In this document: positions 1-5,166 of the stretch, piece by piece
How positions within the stretch are numbered: position 1 is the first letter of the stretch
Layout of the letters: each line of letters starts with the position of its first letter
Source: Alphaproteobacteria bacterium
Lineage (GTDB): Bacteria > Pseudomonadota > Alphaproteobacteria > Rhizobiales > Hyphomicrobiaceae
DNA: 7,561 nt
Reading direction: 5' to 3'
Assembly (NCBI GenBank): GCA_005888525.1
Contig: VBAB01000418.1
Coordinates: 1-7,561, forward strand
Notes under the pieces: generated by a model
What the model saw: the letters and a program-made list of their open reading frames with translations, nothing else
Told to the model about the DNA's origin: nothing
Database searches by the model: none
Program-made: the position numbers and the translations under genes

Positions 1-554
1 AGATCGGCAGCGAGATAGCGCACGGAGGCCTCGAGCGCCGCCTTCGCCACGCCCATGACGTTGTAGCACGGCACCCAGCGCGTCGCGCCGCTGAACGTCA
101 GCGTCAGCAGCGAGCCGCCGGGCTTCATCATCTCGGAGGCGCGCTTGGCAACCTCGGTGAAGGAGAAGCACGAGATCACCATGGTATTGGAAAAATTCTC
201 GCGTGTGGTGTCGGCGTACCGCCCAGCGAGCTCGCGGCGGTCGGAGAAGGCCAGCGCGTGCACGACGAAATCGAGCCCGCCCCACGCCTTCTTGATCTCG
301 GCGAAGGTGTTGTCGACGGTCTTGATGTCCGTCACGTCGCAGTTGACGATGATGTCGGCGCCCGCCTGCTTGGCGAGCGGTATGGCACGCCGGCCGAATG
401 CGTCGCCCTGGTAGGTGAAGGCGAGCTTGGCTCCCTGACCGGCGAGAACCCGGGCAATCCCCCAGGCGATCGAGCGCTCGTTGGCGACCCCCATGATGAG
501 ACCGCGCTTGCCCGCCATCAACGGCCCGGGCCGGGCAATGTCCGTGTTCGTCAT
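1..554 (-). CDS. fabI: Enoyl-[acyl-carrier-protein] reductase (NADH) FabI, C-terminus cut off by window edge
   Basis: Reduces trans-2-enoyl-ACP to acyl-ACP with NAD(P)H, the last step of each cytoplasmic fatty acid elongation cycle. 184 complete codons are present; the family is about 260-275 residues, so roughly the last third lies outside the window. The N-terminus reads MAGKRGLIMGVANERSIAWG (residues 13-32), the modified short-chain dehydrogenase nucleotide-binding segment of FabI. The active-site Tyr-x6-Lys is Y164-N-V-M-G-V-A-K171. The start at 554 is preceded by a purine-rich GGAAGAAGG stretch. It is the last gene of a fabA-fabB-fabI run, 133 bases after fabB, so it is probably co-transcribed, perhaps with its own promoter. 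Two residues are unusual: Ala102 sits where E. coli FabI has Gly93 (HALAF versus HSIGF), and Phe154 where E. coli has Tyr146. Family assignment is certain; the functional effect of the substitutions is inference. Confidence 0.97.
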   Translation of the reverse strand, partial: MTNTDIARPGPLMAGKRGLIMGVANERSIAWGIARVLAGQGAKLAFTYQGDAFGRRAIPLAKQAGADIIVNCDVTDIKTVDNTFAEIKKAWGGLDFVVHALAFSDRRELAGRYADTTRENFSNTMVISCFSFTEVAKRASEMMKPGGSLLTLTFSGATRWVPCYNVMGVAKAALEASVRYLAAD

Positions 555-580
555 GACCTTCTTCCAATCATTGTGTGCGC

Positions 581-595
581 GGGCCGCGAGGGCCC
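581..595. repeat. Short inverted repeat in the fabB-fabI gap
   Basis: GGGCC-GCGAG-GGCCC is a perfect 5-bp stem with a 5-base loop, in the 133-base spacer between the fabB stop and the fabI start. On the minus strand it lies about 27 bases upstream of the fabI ATG. No T-run follows it, so it is not a standard intrinsic terminator. It could be a weak leader hairpin of fabI or chance in GC-rich DNA. Confidence 0.25.
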
Positions 596-687
596 AACCT
601 CTCAGTTTCCTCGGCCTCGACACCCTACAACACTCCGGCTCCGGTGCGCAGCAACTCGACGCCGCGCGCGCACGGGCCGGCTCGCCG

Positions 688-1917
688 TCACGCGTCGCAT
701 CGTCTCAGCACCAAAGTCGCATTCGTACCGCCAAAGCCGAAGCTGTTCGACATGACACAGTTAAGGTTCACGTTGTCCTGGCGCTTGCGCACGATGGGCA
801 CGTCGGCGAATTCCGGATCCAGCTCGTCGATGTTGGCGCTCTCGCAAATGAAGCCGCTGTTCATCATCAGGAGCGAGAAGATCGCCTCCTGGACGCCGAC
901 CGCGCCCAGGGAGTGCCCGGTGAGCGACTTGGTCGACGAGATCGGCGGCATGTCCTTGCCGAACACCTGGCGGATCGCCTCGATTTCCCGCTGGTCGCCG
1001 ACCGGCGTGCCGGTTCCGTGAGGGTTGATGTAATCGACCTTGCCGACGCTCTTGCCGTCGATGCCCTGCATCGCCATGCGCATGCATCTCGCAGCGCCCT
1101 CGCCCGAGGGGGCAACCATGTCGAAGCCGTCCGAGGTGGCGCCGTAGCCCGCCACCTCGCCGTAAATCCTGGCGCCGCGGCTCTTGGCCCGCTGCAGCTC
1201 CTCCAGCACCACTACGCCGGCCCCGCCGGCAATCACGAACCCGTCGCGGTTCTTGTCGTAGGCGCGGCTCGCCTTGGCCGGCGTGGCGTTGAAGCCGCTG
1301 GACATGGCGCCCATGGCGTCGAACAGGACGGACAGCGTCCAGTCGAGCTCCTCGCAGCCGCCGGCAAACATCACGTCCTGCTTGCCCCACTGGATCAGCT
1401 CGGCGGCATTGCCGATGCAATGCGCTGATGTCGCGCAGGCCGACGATATCGAATAGTTGGTGCCCTTGATCTGGAAGGCAGTGGCCAGCGCCGCGGAGGG
1501 CCCTGAGCACATACCCTTCGGCACCTCGAACGGACCGACCTTCTTGGGATCTTTCTCGCGGGTGATGTCGGCGGCGCGCACGATGGCCCGGGTCGAGGGT
1601 CCGCCGGCGCCCATGATGATGCCGGAGCGCTCGTGGGAAACCTCGGCCGGCTCGAGCCCGGCGTCGCGGATGGCCTGGTCCATGGCGATATAGTTCCAGC
1701 CCAGGCCCGCTTCCATGAAGCGGCGGGCCTTGCGCGGGACCATGCCCTCCCATTCGATGTGCGGCTCGCCGTGCACCTGGCAGCGGAAGCCGAGCTCGGC
1801 GTATCTTTCCGCACGCACGATGCCCGACTTGGCTTCTCTCAGCGAGGCGAGCACCTCCTGGGTATTGTTTCCGATCGAGGAAACGACCCCCATGCCCGTC
1901 ACGACCACGCGTCGCAT
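688..1917 (-). CDS. fabB: 3-oxoacyl-[acyl-carrier-protein] synthase I (beta-ketoacyl-ACP synthase I) FabB
   Basis: Condenses malonyl-ACP with acyl-ACP. FabB is the synthase that elongates the cis-3-decenoyl-ACP made by FabA, and is therefore needed for anaerobic-type unsaturated fatty acid synthesis. The protein has 409 residues, the usual length of KAS I/II enzymes. The thiolase-fold triad is visible: Cys161 in SSACATSAHC, His300 in NPHGTGTPVGD and His335 in TKSLTGHSLGA, with conserved Lys330. The C-terminal NSFGFGGTNA glycine loop is at 391-400. The start at 1917 (MRRVVVTGMGVVSSIG) is the classic N-terminus and has a strong Shine-Dalgarno AGGAGAGGG at 1925-1933. In-frame upstream codons lead nowhere useful. 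It lies 97 bases after fabA on the same strand and is probably in one operon with it. FabB rather than FabF is favoured by the fabA pairing and the MCSGPSAALATAFQIKGTNY stretch. Confidence 0.98.
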   Translation of the reverse strand: MRRVVVTGMGVVSSIGNNTQEVLASLREAKSGIVRAERYAELGFRCQVHGEPHIEWEGMVPRKARRFMEAGLGWNYIAMDQAIRDAGLEPAEVSHERSGIIMGAGGPSTRAIVRAADITREKDPKKVGPFEVPKGMCSGPSAALATAFQIKGTNYSISSACATSAHCIGNAAELIQWGKQDVMFAGGCEELDWTLSVLFDAMGAMSSGFNATPAKASRAYDKNRDGFVIAGGAGVVVLEELQRAKSRGARIYGEVAGYGATSDGFDMVAPSGEGAARCMRMAMQGIDGKSVGKVDYINPHGTGTPVGDQREIEAIRQVFGKDMPPISSTKSLTGHSLGAVGVQEAIFSLLMMNSGFICESANIDELDPEFADVPIVRKRQDNVNLNCVMSNSFGFGGTNATLVLRRCDA

Positions 1918-2014
1918 AAAACCACCCTCTCCTCGCCTCCTCCCACCGCCTCGCCACGAACAAGGGCGAGAGCGGCCTCCGGCCTCGTGCGCAGCGCCTA
2001 TGTATGGCACTCTC

Positions 2015-2557
2015 TTACGCGGCTGCGGGTTGTTCTCCCCCCTCGAACAGTCCGACGCGCAGGTCGGTAGCGGCATAGATGATTTGCCCGTCCGCCTTCA
2101 TGACGCCGTCGGCAATCGCCAGCTTCAGCTTGCGCAGGATCACGCGCTTCAAATCGACCACATACTGCACCGTCTTGGTGGTGGGAATCACCATGCCTGT
2201 GAATTTGACCTCGCCCACGCCCAGCGCACGGCCTTTGCCGGGCGCCCCGAGCCAACCGAGAAAGAAGCCGGTCAGCTGCCAAAGCGCATCGAGCCCCAGG
2301 CACCCGGGCATGACGGGATCGCCCTTGAAGTGGCACGCCCACAGCCAATCCAGCATGGGATTGCCGCAAACATTGAGCTCGGCGACGATCTGGCCCTTGC
2401 CGTGCGCCCCTCCCGTCTCCGAGATGCTGGCGATCCGATCGAACATGAGCATGGGCGGCAGCGGCAGCTGAGCGTTTCCGCGGCCGAATAACTCACCTCG
2501 ACCGCAGGTCAGCAAAGCTTCGTAGTCGTAGCTTGTCGGGCGCTCGGCCATGGCCAT
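2015..2557 (-). CDS. fabA: 3-hydroxydecanoyl-[acyl-carrier-protein] dehydratase/isomerase FabA
   Basis: Bifunctional enzyme that dehydrates 3-hydroxydecanoyl-ACP and isomerises trans-2- to cis-3-decenoyl-ACP, the branch point to unsaturated fatty acids. It is 180 residues from this start (E. coli FabA is about 172). The hot-dog-fold active site is seen in ACHFKGDPVMPGCLGLDALW: His76 and Asp90 correspond to E. coli His70 and Asp84. The N-terminal CGRGELFG (18-25) and PPMLMFDRI (34-42) and the C-terminal VKFTG (117-121) and DLKRVI (135-140) blocks are typical. The start at 2557 is chosen because the family begins shortly before the SYDYEALL segment, and a G-rich GGGGGATGGGA stretch lies just upstream. 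The frame stays open to an ATG at 2620, which would add 21 residues of unfamiliar sequence; an ATG at 2551 is also possible. First gene of the fabA-fabB-fabI run, divergent from irr. Confidence 0.98.
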   Translation of the reverse strand: MAMAERPTSYDYEALLTCGRGELFGRGNAQLPLPPMLMFDRIASISETGGAHGKGQIVAELNVCGNPMLDWLWACHFKGDPVMPGCLGLDALWQLTGFFLGWLGAPGKGRALGVGEVKFTGMVIPTTKTVQYVVDLKRVILRKLKLAIADGVMKADGQIIYAATDLRVGLFEGGEQPAAA

Positions 2558-2720
2558 GGTCGTCCCATCCCCCGTCGGGAATTCCGGCGTATGACGGACT
2601 CGTGCATCTTTCATGAGCATCGGGCTTTCCTATCACACTCAGGGATTGCCCAAAAGCCCGCGTTCTCGCCCGCGAGCGACTTTGCCTGCGCACTCCAACG
2701 AACCTCCCCCTGGGCCGCCG

Positions 2721-2749
2721 TTGCGGGCCAACCTCAGCCAGCATATACT
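2721..2749 (+). promoter_or_regulatory. Candidate sigma-70-type promoter for irr
   Basis: TTGCGG (2721-2726) and TATACT (2744-2749) are separated by exactly 17 bases. The -10 matches TATAAT at five of six positions; the -35 keeps only TTG. Transcription would start near 2756 and leave a leader of about 107 bases before irr. The -10 lies inside the palindrome at 2742-2757, as expected of a repressor-controlled promoter. Position and spacing are seen; activity is inferred. Confidence 0.35.
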
Positions 2750-2757
2750 GATATATG
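2742..2757. promoter_or_regulatory. 16-bp AT-rich palindrome, candidate operator between fabA and irr
   Basis: CATATA-CTGA-TATATG: two perfect 6-base arms around a 4-base centre, in an otherwise very GC-rich stretch. It covers the candidate irr -10 box and could be an operator for an iron-responsive regulator such as Irr itself, RirA or Fur/Mur. It does not clearly match the iron control element or Fur-box consensus I remember, so the regulator is unassigned. Confidence 0.4.
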
Positions 2758-2862
2758 AGGTCGGCATGAAGGCTCTGCGGCGCTTTGCCATTTCAGGCGG
2801 AGTGGCCGAAGGGTTTAGGTTTACAGGGTCTTGGGTTGACGACGTCTTGGATTCAAGGGTCG

Positions 2863-3294
2863 ATGAGAAATCCGGCTGAGCATTGCGCGATGACGGGGGT
2901 TGACGTCTCGAAGCTGTTGCGGCGCGCGGGCCTGCGGCCGACGCGGCAGCGCGTAGCATTGGCAGCGCTGCTGTTCGGCAACGGCGACCGCCACGTCACT
3001 GCCGAGATCCTGCACGAGGAGGCCGTGAAGGCCGGCGAGCGGGTGTCGCTGGCAACCGTCTACAACACACTGCATCAGTTCGAGCGCGCAGGTCTGCTGC
3101 GCGAGATCGCCATCGGCGGGCAGCGCGCGTATTTCGATACCAACATCTCCAACCACAACCATTTCTTCGTCGAGGCCGAGGGTCGCCTGGTGGACATCCC
3201 GGGCAGCTCGATCCGTGTCGACGGTCTGCCGGAGCCCCCGGAGCATCTCGAGATCTCCCATATCGACGTGGTCGTCCGACTCGTGCGGAAATAA
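2863..3294 (+). CDS. irr: Irr, Fur-family iron/heme-responsive transcriptional regulator
   Basis: Cytoplasmic DNA-binding regulator. In Rhizobiales, Irr controls heme synthesis and iron-using genes under iron limitation and is inactivated or degraded on sensing heme. The 143-residue product has the Fur-family winged helix: AGLRPTRQRVALAALLFG (22-39), DRHVTAEIL, then recognition segment RVSLATVYNTLHQFERAGLL (60-79). The dimerisation half has YFDTN and NHNHFFVE (97-104), the latter matching the Irr HHHFFVE motif with the central His replaced by Asn (His98-Asn99-His100). The Cys-x2-Cys zinc pairs of true Fur are absent, and the C-terminus PEPPEHLEISHIDVVVRLVRK is Irr-like. The start at 2863 has AAGGG at 2855-2859 but a short spacer. 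ATG 2890 gives 134 residues with no visible Shine-Dalgarno. The longer form brings in Cys8 (HCAMTGVDV), a possible relic of the N-terminal Cys-Pro heme regulatory motif. The gene is divergent from fabA and converges on the SH3 gene. Confidence 0.93.
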   Translation: MRNPAEHCAMTGVDVSKLLRRAGLRPTRQRVALAALLFGNGDRHVTAEILHEEAVKAGERVSLATVYNTLHQFERAGLLREIAIGGQRAYFDTNISNHNHFFVEAEGRLVDIPGSSIRVDGLPEPPEHLEISHIDVVVRLVRK

Positions 3295-3297
3295 GAT

Positions 3298-3315
3298 GGG
3301 GTCAGACCCCGTTTT
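3298..3315. terminator. Palindrome with short T-run between convergent genes, possible bidirectional terminator
   Basis: GGGGTC-A-GACCCC (3298-3310) starts four bases after the irr stop and is followed by GTTTTC on the plus strand. As RNA it can fold as a 5-bp stem with a 3-base loop. The only T-run is four bases, and on the minus strand the trailing sequence is ATCTTATTTCC, so termination in either direction would be modest. The gap between the two convergent stops is only 31 bases, so a shared terminator here makes sense. The same core may also belong to a dispersed repeat. Confidence 0.45.
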
Positions 3316-3325
3316 CGCCGCGCCC

Positions 3326-3910
3326 TTACTTGATCACCTCGTCCTTGTAGGCGCCCCACAGCTTCACCTGCTCGATGTAGCCGCGAAAGCCGCCGACCGA
3401 CACGCGGCACCATTTCCCGTCGCAGCTGATGATGCTGGCGAGCACCCCGGCTTCGACCTGCGCGACCTCTCCGGCTCTCGCGCTGTCGTCGTCGCGCAGC
3501 ACCGCCATCGTCTGCTGACCTTGTCCCACCTTCACCTCCCAGGGGAGAATGACGGCGGTCCGGCGCCCGCTCAGCATCGAGCCCAGGACCCACCCGGTGG
3601 TGCCCTCCGCGTCGCGCACCTGCCGCCAGCTCTCGAACTCCTTGACCACCTCCACCGGCAGGCCCGCACGTCGGAAGACCCATGCCGTCGGGTACTCGGT
3701 GCCGGGGCCCTGGCGCAGATTGACCCGGTCGGATTTCAAGCTGACGAAGCGGGGAACGGGCAACCCGCTGGCACCGGCCGCCGGCGCAGGCGTGCCTTGC
3801 GCCGACAAACCCGTGGCCCCGACCAGGGCCAGCAAGGCCGCCAGCGCGCACGCCACGACAGCCCGGCCCACCGTTTCGAACGCAGTGGACGTGCAAGACG
3901 GCTCCCTCAT
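3326..3910 (-). CDS. Secreted bacterial SH3-domain protein (two SH3b-like domains)
   Basis: A 194-residue exported protein with no recognisable enzyme domain. Residues 1-13 are polar, then VGRAVVACALAALLALVG (14-31) forms the hydrophobic core of a Sec signal peptide with likely cleavage after Leu-Ser-Ala37. A first SH3_3-type domain spans about 54-115 (VNLRQGPGTEYPTAWVF, then SWRQVRDAEGTTGWVLGSML). A second, diverged one spans about 118-187 (GEVAQVEAGVLASI, CDGKWCRVSVGGFRGYIE, ending KLWGAY). Such domains usually bind cell-wall peptide or mediate protein contacts in the periplasm. Cys163 and Cys168 in the second domain could pair after export. The start at 3910 is chosen because it opens just before the signal peptide and has AAGG three bases upstream; the longer open frame runs antisense into the neighbour. 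It is convergent with irr and divergent from the dehydrogenase (187-base gap). Exact role unknown. Confidence 0.87.
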   Translation of the reverse strand: MREPSCTSTAFETVGRAVVACALAALLALVGATGLSAQGTPAPAAGASGLPVPRFVSLKSDRVNLRQGPGTEYPTAWVFRRAGLPVEVVKEFESWRQVRDAEGTTGWVLGSMLSGRRTAVILPWEVKVGQGQQTMAVLRDDDSARAGEVAQVEAGVLASIISCDGKWCRVSVGGFRGYIEQVKLWGAYKDEVIK

Positions 3911-4032
3911 GCCTTGCCCAAACCACGATTTGGCGACCGAGATCAAGCCCGTTCCGCGTCCGGGCGGGCGGCGCTCGGGGACGCCGGCGACGGTTGCTGC
4001 CGTTAGCTCCGTTTTGTCTTCGTGGTGGCCAT

Positions 4033-4043
4033 CTGTTAGACAG
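4033..4043. repeat. Small inverted repeat in the divergent SH3/dehydrogenase promoter region
   Basis: CTGT-TAG-ACAG, a perfect 4+4 palindrome with a 3-base centre, 55 bases upstream of the dehydrogenase ATG. The surrounding stretch (about 4008-4043) is the least GC-rich part of the 187-base divergent gap, so promoter elements probably lie here. The arms are too short to be convincing as an operator on their own. Confidence 0.2.
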
Positions 4044-4097
4044 GGCGGAATCCTCTTCGCCGGCCTTCCCGCCAGCCCGCACAGAGCCCGAGCTGCC

Positions 4098-5093
4098 ATG
4101 CCGACATTCAAGAAGCCGATCGTCATCGTCACGCGCAAGCTCCCGGAGGCGGTCGAGACACGCATGCGTGAGCTGTTCGACGCGCGCCTCAACGTCGCCG
4201 ACAATCCCATGAGCCATGCCGAGCTCGCCGAGGCGGTCAAGGCGGCGCACGTCTTGGTTCCGACCGTGACGGACAGGATCGATCGCTCCTTGCTGTCCCA
4301 GGCCGGGCCCCAATTGAAGCTGATCGCCAATTTCGGCAACGGCGTGGACAACATCGATCTCGACACCGCGCGCGTGCGCGGCATCATCGTCACCAACACG
4401 CCGGGCGTGCTGACCGAGGACACGGCCGACATGACCATGGCCCTCATCCTCGCGGTGCCGCGCCGGCTCGCCGAGGGCGCGGCGCTGCTGAAGGACGCCA
4501 AGCAGCACTGGCCGGGCTGGTCGCCGACCTGGATGCTCGGCCATCGCATCTGGGGCAAGCGGCTCGGCATCATCGGCATGGGCCGCATCGGCCAGGCGGT
4601 GGCGCGGCGTGCCAGGGCCTTCGGCCTGCAGATCCACTACTACAACCGGCGCCGCGTCTCCGAGGAGGTCGAGCAGGAGCTGGAGGCCACCTACTGGGAA
4701 AGCCTCGACCAGATGCTGGCGCGCATGGACATCGTGTCAGTCAATTGCCCGCACACGCCGGCCACCTATCATCTGCTCTCCGCGCGGCGGCTAAAGCTGT
4801 TGAAGCCGACCGCCTACATCGTCAATACCGCGCGCGGCGAGGTGATCGACGAGAACGAGCTCGCGCGGATGGTGGAGGCCGGCCAGATCGCCGGGGCCGG
4901 CCTCGACGTGTTCGAGAACGAGCCCGCCATCAACCCGAAGCTGCTGGCGAGCGACCGCGTCGTGGCCCTGCCGCACATGGGCTCGGCGACGATCGAGGGC
5001 CGCATCGACATGGGCGAGAAGGTCATCATCAACGTCAAGACCTTCCTCGACGGCCACAACCCGCCCGACCGGGTGCACGCGGCGATGTTCTGA
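4098..5093 (+). CDS. D-2-hydroxyacid dehydrogenase (D-glycerate / glyoxylate / hydroxypyruvate reductase type)
   Basis: Interconverts 2-oxoacids and D-2-hydroxyacids, most likely glyoxylate/glycolate or hydroxypyruvate/D-glycerate, in cytoplasmic one- and two-carbon metabolism. 331 residues, normal for the family. Substrate-binding segment NFGNGVDNIDLDTA (78-91). The Rossmann GxGxxG is G160-M-G-R-I-G165. The catalytic set is complete: Arg246 in VNTARGEVIDE, Glu275 in DVFENEP and His293 in LPHMGSAT. After the second Rossmann strand comes HYYNRRR (180-186): no acidic residue to hold the NAD ribose, and three arginines suited to the NADP phosphate, so NADP(H) use is inferred. The start at 4098 gives the expected N-terminus (KKPIVIVTRKLPEAVE). 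The open frame extends much further upstream but is antisense to the SH3 gene. Only weak GAG-type Shine-Dalgarno matches are seen. The exact substrate cannot be fixed from sequence alone. Confidence 0.93.
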   Translation: MPTFKKPIVIVTRKLPEAVETRMRELFDARLNVADNPMSHAELAEAVKAAHVLVPTVTDRIDRSLLSQAGPQLKLIANFGNGVDNIDLDTARVRGIIVTNTPGVLTEDTADMTMALILAVPRRLAEGAALLKDAKQHWPGWSPTWMLGHRIWGKRLGIIGMGRIGQAVARRARAFGLQIHYYNRRRVSEEVEQELEATYWESLDQMLARMDIVSVNCPHTPATYHLLSARRLKLLKPTAYIVNTARGEVIDENELARMVEAGQIAGAGLDVFENEPAINPKLLASDRVVALPHMGSATIEGRIDMGEKVIINVKTFLDGHNPPDRVHAAMF

Positions 5094-5107
5094 GACAGCG
5101 CGGGGCT

Positions 5108-5124
5108 CGGGCCGTCTCCGCCCG
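5108..5124. repeat. GC-rich hairpin between dehydrogenase and monooxygenase genes
   Basis: CGGGC-CGTCTCC-GCCCG: a 5-bp stem with a 7-base loop, starting 15 bases after the dehydrogenase stop. No T-run follows. It could slow transcription or be chance in a 73-base GC-rich spacer. If it terminates, the monooxygenase pair would need its own promoter, and I see no clear one. Confidence 0.2.
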
Positions 5125-5166
5125 GATCAGCGCGTGCAAGGCTCAGCACCAGCAAGGGCCAGAACG

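Larger units (their letters stand above)
2558..2862. other. Divergent intergenic region between fabA and irr
   Basis: 305 bases without a convincing gene. It should hold the promoters of both the fabA operon (minus) and irr (plus). Visible parts are a 63-base in-frame upstream extension of fabA (2558-2620), a 16-bp AT-rich palindrome at 2742-2757 overlapping a candidate irr promoter, and a stretch at 2797-2819 that resembles the 5' end of a class II tRNA but has no 3' partner. I find no convincing -35/-10 pair for fabA. Confidence 0.6.

Noticed and set aside
481..1428. Long plus-strand open frame (315 codons) opposite fabB
   Set aside because: It is antisense to the complete, motif-perfect fabB gene, its product is low-complexity and rich in Ala, Arg, His and Val, and it has no recognisable motif. 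Typical shadow frame in GC-rich DNA.
2797..2819. Stretch GGCGGAGTGGCCGAAGGG resembling the acceptor and D-arm of a serine tRNA
   Set aside because: No matching 3' acceptor strand, no anticodon stem and no canonical T-loop follow before the irr start. It is probably chance, or at most a tRNA remnant.
3549..4097. In-frame 183-codon upstream extension of the dehydrogenase
   Set aside because: It runs antisense through the SH3 gene and its signal peptide region. The family N-terminus begins right after ATG 4098.
3911..4588. In-frame upstream extension of the SH3 gene to 4588
   Set aside because: It is antisense to the dehydrogenase, and would place the signal peptide in the middle of the protein, which makes no sense for an exported product.
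3075..4637. Long minus-strand open frame (520 codons) opposite irr, the SH3 region and the dehydrogenase
   Set aside because: It crosses three well-supported genes in another frame and gives an Arg/Gly/Ala-rich product without domains.
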